The notes under the pieces: generated by a model
The model's input: only the letters and a program-made list of their open reading frames with translations
The model's database searches: none
Told to the model about the DNA's origin: nothing
Shown: in pieces, positions 49,501 through 61,089 of the stretch
Position numbering within the stretch: the first letter of the stretch is position 1
Layout of the letters: each line of letters opens with the position of its first letter
Assembly: GCA_964247055.1 (NCBI GenBank)
Contig: OZ176059.1
Location: 2,852,001 to 2,916,000 of the forward strand
Source: Paragordius varius
Lineage: Eukaryota; Nematomorpha
Direction: 5' to 3'
Length of the DNA stretch: 64,000 nucleotides
Translations under genes and position numbers: made by a program

Positions 49501-52158
49501 GTACATCCCTTAAAAAATCAAATTTTTGCGGCGCTTTAAAAAAATTTCGGTGAATATACCACTGCTCTAAACTGTACTGTTTATATATACCATTTACAGC
49601 TCAAATTTACCCTTGTACAATTCAAATCCATCTTAAAATAAATTATGTGTAGTTTAACATTAAAAATTACCTATATTCTTTTATATATATATTCAAAAAA
49701 TGAAATATTGTTTAAAATCAATATAATATTGAAAAACTAATAAACTATGTTATAAAGGTAAATTACATACAAATGATAAGTTATATTAACTTGAAATCAC
49801 ATAAATTATTTTTAGGGTCAATTTGAATTGTTTAAGGGTGAATTCGAATTGTTCAAGGGTGAATTTGAATTGTTCAAGGGTGAATTTGAATTGTTAAGGG
49901 GTGAATTCGAATTATAAATGGTGTATACATAGTTAAAAACCCCAAAAAAATCATAAAAAAATACTCATAAGGGTCAATGGCTGAGGTACGTTTATTCTTG
50001 ACCCGTTGACTGACTGGGATCCATGTAAAGTGAAGGGACCATGTAAACCCCCCAACTGAAGCACCAAATGAATGACTAAACTCTAACGTTTCATCATTTA
50101 TGCTATCAATCATGGGACATAACACTACGTTAGGTTTATCCTTTATGCGTTGTAGGAGCGGTTCCGCCCTATAATTATAATAAATTTGACATTTAAAAAA
50201 GATTAGCATAGCTTAGCTTTTAGAGTTGCAATATAATTCATCTATTAATTGTGGGAAATAAACCGAGTTTAATCTATCCATAATAATGCATTGTAAAAGT
50301 GGTTCAGCCTGCAATTTTATTTTTTATGGGTGACACATAAAATTTAGAGTCAAAAATGTTGTTTTTTAGTGTTTTTAAATAATAAATAAGCGTTTGTACG
50401 GAAAAATATGGTAGTAGGTTTTTCGAACCAATATAAGTTATATTTAAAGAACCAACGGTGACATATTAATAAAGTTGTTCACAAACTGAGTGTTAGTATA
50501 TAAATTCCATTGATATAAAAGAAATTAAGAAGGACGATATGGTGATAAATAAATTAAAAAACTTTTCGAGGTCCAATAGTTGGTGAGATACTATGTTTTC
50601 AAATTTGTTGTGTCTTTAAAAAGAGATTAAGGATTTTACAGGTTGTTATGCTTATACTTAGGAAAACGACATATATACAGGAAAATCTTTAAAAAAACAT
50701 GAAATTATTTACATGCGACGGACATGCCGGTGCATAAATGCTAGGATAGAAAAAAGAGTTATTTGACCTGGTAGGTCTAAATCAGAATATCAAAAAACTG
50801 AACATACACCCTATTAAAAAAAGGAAAAAAACTAACATTTTCGACCTCAAAAAACTTTTTTTATACACACGCATACTATATAAAATAAAAAGTGTTAAAA
50901 ACAATTATAATAATATGTACCAGCCAACATTAACTTCACAATGGGCATCCAGAAATACTAGAACTTGACCTTGGGCCAACCGAGCCCCGGCAACTTTGGC
51001 TTTGATAAGGCCTAGCCGTTCACGACTCCGATATATTTTAACCAGGTGGGCTGGGAAATTATCTTGGACATAATCTTTAAGGGGTTTACCCAATTCCTCT
51101 ATGGAAAGAAAAAGAAAAAATAAAATTAAACTTTTAGCTGTCTGAGAGTTGTAATGATAACCCGCTTTAATTTGTTTTCTGTACACTCTCTTTTTTTAAT
51201 TTCCTGTTCTGGGACTGATTTTGTCCATTTTAGAAACTATAAATATGGAGTAAAACAAGAAATACTGTCTTAACATTTTTTTTCAGCCTAATTTTATTAA
51301 CATAAAATCATCATTTAACAAATATACTGCTACTATAGGTAAATAAAAGTCTTTTAGATAAAATATATATTATCAACAACGGCATCATAGGATAATCGAA
51401 ATTGTTGTTAAGTATTAGTTTACTTTATCGCCGAAAAATTTTAATATTCTTTGTCTTTATATAATTTCTAATTTGTAATAACCTTTATCACTGACATCGT
51501 CATATAAAATTATTTCATGCAAATATTTAGCGGGTGTCCTGTTAATCAAACTCCAAATAAGGCGTAAAATAGCGGATATAGCTTCATTATTGTAAATTAT
51601 GATAACGCTAGCGGTTGGAAGGTCATTATCATACAAAACTGATAAACATCTATTGCGATTAAAAAATAATTGAATAAATTTAATAAACGAGTGATAATTT
51701 GTATTAACGTAAATATAATCAATCATTTTTCGAAAATAGGATATAACATTAGTAGGCATAATTTGTTCTCATCAAATAATAAAAAAAAATAGAAACTAAA
51801 AAAAGGTATGTGATAACAATTTTAGGATATGGAATATTTACTCGGACGGTCTATTATCAGGTATCGTTCTGTTAAGCGGAATTTTATTACTGAGAACGGC
51901 ATTGAAAGAATTGCTTTTGAAAGTTTCATTGTGTTTCGCAATATCTTTTGGGTTAGTTAATTTAGCTGCCCTCCCATCCTTGCCAAGGTTGTAATCTACA
52001 TCTTTAAAATATTTAGCATAAGAGGGCTCATGTGAAAGAAAATTTTGTATTGTTTCATAATCCGTGACATTGTATATCGTTAATGTCAACAAAATACATG
52101 CAAGCAATTTGAGAATAATACTCCTATTACGAGGATATCTTTTCCGGCTAAGAAACAT
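43502..52158 (-). CDS. Polypeptide N-acetylgalactosaminyltransferase (pgant family), complete, 590 aa
   Basis: Ten exons with matching phases: 51842-52158, 51483-51649, 50921-51098, 49965-50168, 49089-49206, 47990-48178, 46243-46377, 45248-45352, 44472-44675 and 43502-43657. They total 1773 nt, exactly 591 codons, the usual family length. It starts mucin-type O-glycosylation in the Golgi by moving GalNAc from UDP-GalNAc to Ser/Thr. Visible parts: cytosolic tail and type II anchor (residues about 12-31), stem, GT-A catalytic domain with the metal-binding DAH motif (212-214, in FLDAHCEV), [11 protein letters not shown] (318-328), and VGHIFR with the third metal-ligand His (346). A C-terminal ricin-type lectin domain follows (about 437-590). 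Oddities: YNNEA where most members have FHNEA; the first lectin repeat has CWD and QEMF instead of CLD and QxW, while the last repeat keeps QLW. It is a divergent paralog; I cannot say which numbered pgant. Confidence 0.5.
45394..45580. mobile_element. MITE copy (family of 2445-2612) in a pgant intron
   Basis: TATGCATTTTAATGGTT on the left; GTGAAATAAGCAACCATTAA with AATGC on the right. About 187 bp, diverged in the left arm. Confidence 0.5.
46425..46590. mobile_element. Family 1 MITE, partial, in a pgant intron
   Basis: AAATTCACCCTTGAACGTTT and TTAGTGTTTTCGGGCTAATA match the left half of the family. The right end is missing. Confidence 0.5.
47342..47935. mobile_element. TTAA MITE in a pgant intron
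   Basis: The left end is altered (TTCAACAGTTGGATACAAC); the right end is GGGGTATTTAGATACCCCAA, then TTTGAATCGAAGTGTTAA. A 46-bp stretch (AATTCTTTAAAAAATATGGA and flanks) is tandemly doubled near 47420-47480. Confidence 0.5.
49589..49928. mobile_element. Family 1 MITE in a pgant intron
   Basis: TACCATTTACAGCTCAAATT on the left; TTATAAATGGTGTA on the right, preceded by about five tandem 22-mers of TTCAAGGGTGAATTTGAA type. It ends about 37 bp from the donor of exon 49965-50168. Confidence 0.5.
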
Positions 52159-52209
52159 TGAGATACTCCAGCTGGATAAACCAACTAACGTGGTTTAAAG
52201 CAAACATTC

Positions 52210-52555
52210 ATCTCATCAGTATCTGTAATCATTTTCAATTAAATATTTATTATTCCACCTTTTAATTATATAAAGCCTTACAGCATGAACTTATACTATA
52301 ACTAATATAATGTCTTCCAATATTTTATTTACAAATGCGCTAATATAATCCTAGCTGATTCCCTTATTGAGTTATATTACTTGAGCTTTTTTCAATGGAT
52401 CTCTAAGTAGAGCTTAGATTCCAAATACGCTGCTAAATTAAAGTGTTATGAATAAACTGTAATTTTATATAAAATAATTAATAGCCAATCATTTTCTTTA
52501 GATGCATCAGGGAAACTAAGTTTATATCTGTTTTTTGCACATAGGTAGAGGCATT
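52210..52555. other. Upstream region of the pgant gene
   Basis: AT-rich. No clear TATA box or repeat was recognised; the pgant promoter is presumably here. Confidence 0.5.
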
Positions 52556-52559
52556 TACT

Positions 52560-52925
52560 GAGATATTGTCAATCACAAAAAATGGCACGAGCATTAATCG
52601 GGAAATTCGTATAATAGAGATTTAAACCGTCTGCTATTAAAATAACAGGTTTACCACCGGCTATATATCTAGTTTAAAAAATGTCGTTTATTTAAGTTTA
52701 AAAGGAACATTTATATTTTTTTAGGTATGCGCCTATGATAGCCAAACGGTGCGTTTTTTGCCTAGCCCAAGTGCCCATAACTACAGAATCGGGGGTCACA
52801 AAAATATATTTCTAGATATAATAATTATATGCTGTTGAAAAATTATATTAGTTAACCTGGTTAATTCTCATGCCCCAATTAAAAAAATTATTCCACTTTG
52901 ATGGCAACTGCTTTGCATTGAATAA
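52560..52925 (-). other. Coding-like island of unknown family
   Basis: On the minus strand, KQLPSKWNNFFNWGMRINQ ends at CAG followed by GTTAAC. A 45-nt intron-like gap with CTAAT ends TATCTAG, and KYIFVTPDSVVMGTWARQKT continues as HRLAIIGAY. After another AG, GGKPVILIADGLNLYYTNFP runs to a stop near 52565. GC content and residue mix look genuine. The plus strand also shows acceptor-like sites with open text (VCAYDSQTVRFLPSP), so strand is uncertain. No donor joins the last two blocks. Possibly a gene relic; product unknown. Confidence 0.5.
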
Positions 52926-53087
52926 TTACATGGTTCGTACACATTACACTGCGTCCAAAATTGGAAGGTATAAAAAAATAACCTTATAATATATATATAT
53001 ATTCTGATGGAAAATGTATCAGGTTAATCATGATGGTTTTGGGTTAGGCACTTACGAGTGATTTTAGAAAGTTATTATACTTATGTG

Positions 53088-53612
53088 GTAAGTACTCCAT
53101 ATCAAAAAATGGCAAAATTTGCGCACATTTTCCAAAAATATCACTAAAATTAATAACTACATATAAAAAGAAAAGCAATATTTTAAATATTTTTTAGATG
53201 TGAACTCCAAAAGCCTTAAATTTTTTAGCTCTTTTGAAATGGACTGTTTCAAAATAAACGCAAAAACGCCGGAATTACGCAGGAAAAATTTATATGATAA
53301 AATTTTATATCAATTAAATATATTTAAAAAAAATGTATAAATTATAAAAAAATAACTTTTAGAAAAATTTTGTTAAAGCGTCGCAATCTAGGCATTTTTG
53401 CATTTATTTTAAGCGGACTTGCTGATTTTAGAAGAGCAAAAAATATTGGTACTTTTGGGGTTCACATCTAAAAATAATTTTTTTTAAAATATAATTTTAT
53501 TTATACCTAGCTTTATATTTAGTGATATTTTTTGGGGTGAGGCATCTAGCTTTCATCAAAAAAATGCGGGCAAATTTTGCCATTTTCCGATTTGAAACCC
53601 TCGCCAAAAAAG
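53088..53612. mobile_element. 0.5-kb inverted-repeat element
   Basis: Arms: TATCAAAAAATGGCAAAATT...GATGTGAACTCC...AAATAAACGCAAAAACGCC on the left and the imperfect complement on the right (TTTTGCCATTTTCCGATTTG at its end). The centre is about 53290-53390. No coding. A half-copy is at 9640-9800. Confidence 0.5.
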
Positions 53613-55558
53613 TGTATATATTTCTTATATCGTTTGTAAGGGTCAAAACCAAAATCACAATGATATCCTGATACGTTTTCTCATTAGAATATATATATAT
53701 TATCAGGTTATTATCTTGTGAAGACTGTGTTATCCTAATTTTTTATTGCTGTAAGCAAATGTTTCGTTTCACAAATATTAAAATGTATAATAAACTAAAT
53801 TTATCAAAAAAATATATTTATATTCAATTATAATTTTCATATGGGAGTTACCGGAGGTACCACATTAGTGGAATCACCTCAATATGGCTAGTTTAGCTTA
53901 AACGCAAAAGAACCAAGATTGTGCGATTTTTGAATGCTCGATAATAACACAAAAAAAAATTTAAAAAGTAAACTGTTTCGAAATTAAAACTTTGTCAAAT
54001 TTTATAGAAGCGTTTATGGACTTTGAGGCATGTGAAAACAGATCTCTTTAAGTTATTATAATACACATTTTTATATAATCTTATGACTAAAATTTTATTG
54101 TATTAGATCGATATAATTTTATAAATTTTAATGGTGTCTTTATCCTTTTGCGATATTTTTTACACAATCATTTCCTTAAGAAAGTATTGACAGATATGTA
54201 TTGGCCATATCTGTCATCTCTATGAAAAAAATATTTTTTACCAAGGAAGCTTTGTTCTGTTGATATGCCTCAATGAAACGGCACATATTGTTTTACTACC
54301 AGAAAACAAACCCTTTTTGGCTATCAAAACATCAATTATATTTTATAAAACATTTCATAACTTTATATCCTAAAACTTTAGTTCAAGAAAATTTTAATTC
54401 CGAGTGGTATCCAAATCTAAAGCATATCTGAAAAATTGACTTGATCCAAACATAACTGTTTGTAAATTTATAGTAAGCGCCTATATATTCAGCAAATAAT
54501 TATAAAAATCTGGTTATCTTTATGCTTCTTGTTTAAAAAATTGGATGTATTTTAAAACAGCTAATTATAATTTTTACGTTAAGGAACCAAACTATCCGAT
54601 TAAAGACAAAAGTAGCATACATAAATATTTAAATAAAATCAACCTTAACTTTTTACCTTACAATCAATGTGTTTAAGAATTAGCCATAGATATAATTAAT
54701 TGGTATAAGACATGAGTACCGTAAAAATATAAAATGTTTTTATATATATAACTCCTTTTGGAAAATGTTTTAAACAATTATATTTTATGCAAGCATTAGC
54801 TTAAATTTGTTTTACCTGTCAATAGTTTTAAAAAAAACATATTATTATTATCCGTTTTTATTATTAGATAATAAGCGGTTTTATAAAAAATGGGAAGTAA
54901 ATTAAATTTTACCGCCATAATGAAATTTAAATATAATGTAATAGAGATTTTTAAAATTATTAATGGTACTTTATTGAAAAAGATTTATTAACACATACGC
55001 AATTTATATTGATGTTGATAATACAACAATATCTCAAATTTGCTTTTGAGAACATGTAAACGTGTTACAGTACGGCCAAAATTTCCATTGTAATTGATTA
55101 CAAAAATTTGGCCTAGACAATGAATTAAAAATAATCAATACCTATTTTATACATTTATGATTTAATTATATAGATTTTAAATTAATATGTGAACACTGAT
55201 ATTTGTCTAGTGGTTTGCTAAACTGCTAAATAGTGATCGTTTCCCAGACAAAAACTAGTTGTTGAAGCAACGCTTAAGTCAAATTTATAAATTTTACATT
55301 GAAATTTCAATAAAGTTATAAATTATAATGATATTTTATCTAAATATTTATTATATAATTTAAAACACATGCTTAATTTTTTATCATGTGATTACAGTGG
55401 TCCAATCGTGTTAGATCGTTTACTCTAAAATTTATGCGTATTGTATAATAATACAAATGTCAAAAATATACACATATAAAAATTTTTAAATGTTCAATTT
55501 TACAATCGTTTTGCATAGTAAAAAGATCCAATATGCGTTTCCAACAAAGTGGTATGAA
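53613..55558. other. AT-rich intergenic DNA, nothing recognised
   Basis: No coding bias or repeat structure that I could support. Confidence 0.5.
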
Positions 55559-56167
55559 TTATACCGGTGACATCGTCGTTGTGGCATTCGTAACAGCAGC
55601 CGTTGTTGTAGTAGCAACGGTTATTGTAGTAGATGCGCTAGAGGAAGCAGTTGAGCTCATCGATAGGCTAGCGGTCGATGTGACACTTGTCGAGCTGACC
55701 GTTGAAGGGGTCGTAACCACCGCTGAGGACAGACTGGTTAAGGTAGTTAAAGTTTGTGCCGATAGGGTTATAACTGTCACTGCGTTATTTGGCAACGGTG
55801 GCCTTATCCGTGAAACACGGGGAAGAAACGAGACCCGTGGAGTCCTTCGTTGCAAACGAGTAACACGGGTATAAGCGGTCCGACCTGTTCGCCTTGTTCT
55901 GGCCGTTCTAGCAGTACGGAACACCGGTCTTAAAGTAGCCGCAGGTCTCCTTCGACGTGGTAATGGGCGTCGCGGTTTATTTCTCACCACCCCAATGGTG
56001 GATGATGGTTTGGATCTAACAGAAATTCTTGAACGCATTGTTTTAACTGTGGGTGCAGTTACGGAACATAGAGGTTTGCATCTATATGGATTACCAGGAC
56101 ACCGGTTGGCTGCTGGGAAACACACTATGTATGCGTAAAAGATAGTAGTAAATTGTAACAACTGCAT
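55559..56167 (-). CDS. Secreted Arg/Thr-rich protein with mucin-like tail, 202 aa
   Basis: Single exon, ATG at 56167 to TAA at 55559. GC content is well above the surroundings. A signal peptide (MQLLQFTTIFYAYIVCFPAA) is followed by a short Cys segment RCPGNPYRCKPLCS. A strongly basic, proline-bearing region follows (RRPLPRRRRP, then RTARTARTRRTGRTAYTR and LPRVSRIRPPLP). The last about 80 residues are almost wholly Thr/Ser/Ala/Val, a likely O-glycosylated tail. A paralog with the same order of parts starts at 63468. No enzyme signature is visible. Cationic mucin-like secreted proteins of flies include cuticle, salivary and seminal components, but nothing here decides. The opposite strand is also open for 113 codons, a shadow of the biased composition. 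Confidence 0.5.
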   Translation of the reverse strand: MQLLQFTTIFYAYIVCFPAANRCPGNPYRCKPLCSVTAPTVKTMRSRISVRSKPSSTIGVVRNKPRRPLPRRRRPAATLRPVFRTARTARTRRTGRTAYTRVTRLQRRTPRVSFLPRVSRIRPPLPNNAVTVITLSAQTLTTLTSLSSAVVTTPSTVSSTSVTSTASLSMSSTASSSASTTITVATTTTAAVTNATTTMSPV

Positions 56168-56949
56168 AATTATATAAAATTTTGTACGTCAAAAAGGGTG
56201 ATCAAAAGTTTAAGTGTGTATAAATCATTCGGTGGCTTATAATATAAAAAACAATTGTTCGTTTTCAGAATACTACTAAACATAAACAATGACATTGTTC
56301 GTATAATGAGTCAATTAAGATATGAATACCGATACTGACTGATCGAATTATATTTTATATAAAAAACTATTCTAATTCAAATTTATGAAGCCTTACATAA
56401 AATTTGAAAACTCCAAGTTATAATTGCATATTTAGCTATTCTTTACTAAATTATTAAACTTTAAATTATTAAAAACGCTTTTTGAGCCTAACCCTTAATT
56501 ATATTCATTTTAAGATTTGCTTAAGAAATATTAATGCATAGTTTATAGAAGTGCCCCCCTGATATGGTTACCATATAATGTAATTACAGTAACGAGAGCT
56601 ATTAAAGGCCATATCCTTATTTTTATTGTCTAAAATGGGATTCAATTTACATGTCTTTTGGGTAATAAAATTTTTTTTATTAGTTATATTAAAATTATTG
56701 CTGACCAGTGCGAACAGACGTCATTGTATTTCTCCTTGTATAAAAATTAAAAATCTATTACATACCAAAGCCTAGTAAATTATAAATAAATATACCCTTT
56801 TAGACAATTAAATTATCAAAATGGCCAGTAATACTTCACGTATGTTACTGTACAAATATAGGATATATTTATGCTTACGCGCTTTTTGGGTTTCCGTAAT
56901 CCAAGCAAAACTGATTATAAGTAATACGATGATAATATATTTTTCCATA

Positions 56950-56994
<45 letters not shown>

Positions 56995-57834
56995 TAAGTA
57001 AGGAATTTCCTAATTACGAATTTATTCTACACCAACGTGATTGGCTAGGTACCAATTTTTAACCTTAAACAATATCATAGAATACACCATTTATTGATTG
57101 ATTATCGGTATATATGTATTTGAATAAAAATGTTCAAAAATTATATAAATATTATTCAACATTTTAAAATATCCGCCTCGAGATATAATTGTTTACGCCT
57201 GCCTGTCCTTATTGATAGCTAAAGTATGATAAGGGATACTAATATTATTACTGATGTCAATTTTAATCAAAAATTTGATTTTTTTATAAGAAAAAACAGA
57301 ACATGTTATCAAAATAAATTAGTAAATTAGAAGTATCATCATTTAATTATTTGGCCATAAGTTGCTAAAATTATACATGTGACCTACAAAAATTAAACTT
57401 GTTAAAGTGCTGATTTTGTATTTAAAAATAAATTTGAAATAACTTGAAATATTTTAAAATATAATAGTATTGATATACATTATCAATCTTCTTGACAAAT
57501 AAATTACCCCCATCATTGACTTCAATATAAAACAGATTTAAAGTACAAAGAAATTATAAAATATAAGTTATGTATATCCTTTTAATCATTTTCAAAAAAA
57601 GATCAATCTGCTAACCTTTCCGGCCAAATATTTTGAATGCCATTTTCCTAAATTTTTTTATTTAATGACCGCTTTTAAAGGACCCATTAAATTATTATTA
57701 TAAATACACATCGTTGATATTTGAAATTATAGTTTAGATTTCAAATATTATATAAAATCATATTTGTGTTATCGAATCGCATGGTTTTCCGTTTCAGTCA
57801 TCTATAAATTTATAAAAATGGAAAGTGGTGGCTT
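56168..57834. other. AT-rich intergenic DNA with (TA)n at 56951-56991
   Basis: The promoter of the 55559-56167 gene presumably lies at the left edge (TATAA-like words about 56180-56260). Nothing else supportable. Confidence 0.5.
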
Positions 57835-60770
57835 TGTGATCTGTTTCCGGAAAACCGGTAGAATTCGAATCCTAATGTCGAAAATATATATCATTAATGA
57901 ATGCCCCGACAATAGCTTCGCCTATTTTTTGAATTAGGCCCCCAGTTCGTGCCCACCCCGTGTGAAAAACGGGTTTTTTGAAAACACAAATCCACAAAAA
58001 TCATGTCTTTGAGACAATTTTCCGGAAAACGTGTTGGACAAGTCGATTTCAAATATAATTTTTTTTACTTTTTTTCGATGCGCCGAACATAGTCGGCTCG
58101 CCTCTTTAATTTAAGTCCTCTTTTTACACTCTCTTTCCGTAAAATGCCATTTTTTTTCTAAAAAACCAAGTCCACAAAAATGATTTTTTAAATCTATTTT
58201 TCGCCCAAGGTATGAGACCGTAAAAATTCAATGATCCAGGTATTCCCTGTTAAAAGGCTCGTGCGTTTTTTATATTAGCTGCTGGGTAAGGCGATACCCG
58301 CTAAAATCTGCCCCGTCATATCGAAATATTGTGCCTTTGGGACTAAATTTCGGAAAACCTATCAGGCCATATGAGTTTAATAGGTGCTTATTACCCGTAG
58401 CTAGGCAAAATTTTGGTCATGCAGTTTTTTAAAATTAGCCGTTAATTAGGTCATTCACGCCCTGAAAAATGCGCCATAATAGAATGATTTATCAGTTTTA
58501 GAAATTTTTCCAAAAACTAATGTAAGCATATGGAATCAATCATGTTTCAAGGTATTCTCCGGAAAAAGGCAACAATTTTAATCTAGCGCTTTTTTTGTAT
58601 CAGCCTCTGGGTATGGCTAAAACTGCGCCACCATATCAAAATTGCGTTGTTTAGGAGTTTATTTTCAGAAAACTTATCAGGCCATATAAGTTTTATAAGG
58701 GCCTGAAATATTACCCGTAAAAAGGCAAAAATATAAGTCGAGTGGTTTGATTAATTAGCCCTTAATTAGGCCCTTGTCCTGAAACCTTTTGGTCTTGAGG
58801 CAATTTTTCGAAAATCCTACGAGAGCATATGGGATCAGTCATGACTCCAGGTATTACCCGAATTAAGGCAAAAATAATCGAGCGTTTTTTTGTATCAGCC
58901 TCTCAGTAGGGAGCTACCCGCCTAAAACTGCGCCGCCATATAATTGCGTTGTTTAGGAGTTGATTTTCAAAGAACCTATTAGGCCATATAAGTTTAATGA
59001 GGCTGAATTATTACCCGTAAAAAGGCAAAAATTTAAGTAGAGCGGCTTTTTGAATTAGCCGTCAATGAGGCCCTTTACGCCCTAAAAATGTGCTATCATT
59101 CAACTATTATTTAGTTTTGAAGCCATTCCAAAAACCATTAAGAAAATATGGAATGAATGATGATTCCGGGCATTCTTCTATAAAAGCAAAAATTTGTATC
59201 GAACGTCTTTGTGATATTGGCCTCTGGATAGGGGTCTACCCGCCAACAACTGCGCCACCATATCGATACAGCGTGACTTTGGAAACAAATTTTAGTAAAC
59301 TTATCAGGCCATATTCAATAAGGGCTTAAAATATTAACCGTAAAAAGGCAAAAATTTAAGTAGAGTGGTTTTATTAAATTACCCCTTAATTAGACCCTTG
59401 CCCTGAAAAATGCACCACCATAGAATGACTTATTGGTTTTTTGGCAATTTTTCGAAAATGCTAAGAGAGGATACAGGTATACCATTTGCACTTCAATTAG
59501 TGTCCTTACTTCAAGTTGGTCCTTGAACATTTCAAGTTGGTCCTTGAACACTTCAAGTTGGTCCTTTGACTTTTTTGTTTTGTTTTTAACTATTATCAAT
59601 CAAAAATAATTCATCTATTTTATTGTTTTTAACCTATTTTCTATTATTTAACATTATTTTAAATCCATATCAACTTTTAATCTTTGAAAAAACGTATATC
59701 TTTATTAATTTTTTAAAATAATTTTGGATATTTATAAGATTTTAACACGAAATGAAAAAATATAAGTTTTCTGGGTTATTAATTAAAATTTTGCATTAAA
59801 AACATTTAAAAGTCAATAATTTTGTTCAATTGAAAAAAAATAGTTTGAAACAAAAAAGTGGTTTTTCAATAAAAAATTTTATTTTTAAATGAATAAATAT
59901 ATAATAAATATAGAAAATTAGGTTAATAAATAATTAAATTAAAAAATAAATGTAAAAATTATGGTTAATCAAAATTTATAAATTTTAAGGACCAACTTGA
60001 AGTGTTCAAGGACCAACTTGAACTGTTCAAGGACCAACTTGAAGTGTTCAAGGACACTCTTGAAGTGCAAATGGTATATTACCCGAATTAACGCAAAAAT
60101 TTTAATCGAGTGTTTTTTTGTTTCACCCCTGGTTAGGGGGCTATCCGCATAAAACTGGGTCACCATATCGATGCAGCATGCCTTTGGAGCCAAATTTCAG
60201 AAAATCTATGAGTCAAATAGGAACATATGGAATCCATGATAATTCCAGATATTCTTAATATAAAAACAATTGCCCAACGCTTTTTTTACCCTATGGGTAA
60301 GGAGCTACCCGCCAAAAACCGCGCCACTATATAGGAATTGCGTTGTTTTGGAACTAATTTACTGAAAATTCATAAAGCCATATGAGTTCAGTAAAAGCTT
60401 GAATTATTACCCGTAACTAGGTAAAAAAGGTCAGGCGTTTTTTATTAGCCATTAATTTGGGGCCTTTGGGCCCTAAAAATACGCCATCATGTAACGATTA
60501 TATAATGTTGAAGTATTTTTTCGAATAACCCATGAGACAATGGTATCAAAGATGATTCCAAAAATTTGCCCTATAAATAAGAATTGAACTTAGCGCTTTT
60601 TCCATATAGGTCTATAGGTAGGGTTCTACCGGTTTAAAACTGAGACGTCATACAAAAATGGCGTGGTTTTGGAGCAGATTAAAAAACTTAAGAAGCCATA
60701 GAACTTCAGTTAAACACATTTCTGGGAGTTTATATAATATCATTCTCAAAAGGGACCAAAAATGAGTTAC
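57835..60770. repeat. Degenerate tandem array, dimeric units of about 310 bp
   Basis: Recurring blocks: GTATCAGCCTCTGGGTA, CCGCCAAAACTGCGCCACCA, TATCAGGCCATATGAGTTTA, TTACCCGTAAAAAGGCAAAA, TTAGCCGTTAATTAGGCC, GAAAAATGCGCCA, and GGAATCAATCATG with CCAGGTATTACCCG. Unit starts fall near 58262, 58583, 58880, 59198 and, after an insertion, 60107, 60270 and 60595. The two halves of each unit resemble each other (both have CGCCAnCATA and a TTTCxGAAAA word), so the ancestral period was about 155 bp. It is relatively GC-rich and non-coding. The left part (57835-58250) is the most diverged. Confidence 0.5.
59480..60076. mobile_element. TA-target MITE (mariner-type target) inserted in the array
   Basis: Ends TACCATTTGCACTTCAA and its complement, flanked by TA (59478-59479 and 60077-60078). 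The neighbouring array unit at 58851-58866 shows the empty site CAGGTATTACCCG. Both ends hold tandem 20-mers (TTCAAGTTGGTCCTTGAAC on the left, complement on the right). It shares end structure with family 1 but not the interior. No transposase. Confidence 0.5.
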
Positions 60771-61044
60771 ATTTTATATCCCTTGATCCCAGCTGTGTGA
60801 ACACAATTTTAAAATAAGACTTAACCATAATTTCGTAAACGAAAATCTTTAAATCCAATGATAGTTGAATATTAACTTTAATAAGGGACAGTTTAAATAT
60901 GGTCAATTTTGAGTAAACAATATTTAAGCCTATGCAAAAACCCGTAAAAGAATAATTAAAGACATTCTTTTTATTAAATATGTTTTTTATTATTTTATCT
61001 CCATTACCTCTATTTATTGTAAATTATTAAGAATAATAATTATC

Positions 61045-61089
61045 GGTGAGACTACGTCACAGCGAAGCGTTACAGAGCCTGCTAGTATA
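61045..61089 (+). mobile_element. Possible Helitron 3' end
   Basis: GAGACTACGTCACAGCGAAG, then CGTTACAGAGCCTGCTAGT before AT-rich DNA. A GCGAAGCG-bearing tail ending CTAGT resembles 3' ends of insect Helitrons. No good hairpin and no Rep/helicase sequence were seen, so this is tentative. Confidence 0.5.

Noticed and set aside
55533-55874. Val/Ala-rich 113-codon frame on the plus strand
   Set aside because: It is the complement of the Thr/Ser-rich tail of the minus-strand gene. The minus frame has a signal peptide and a paralog.
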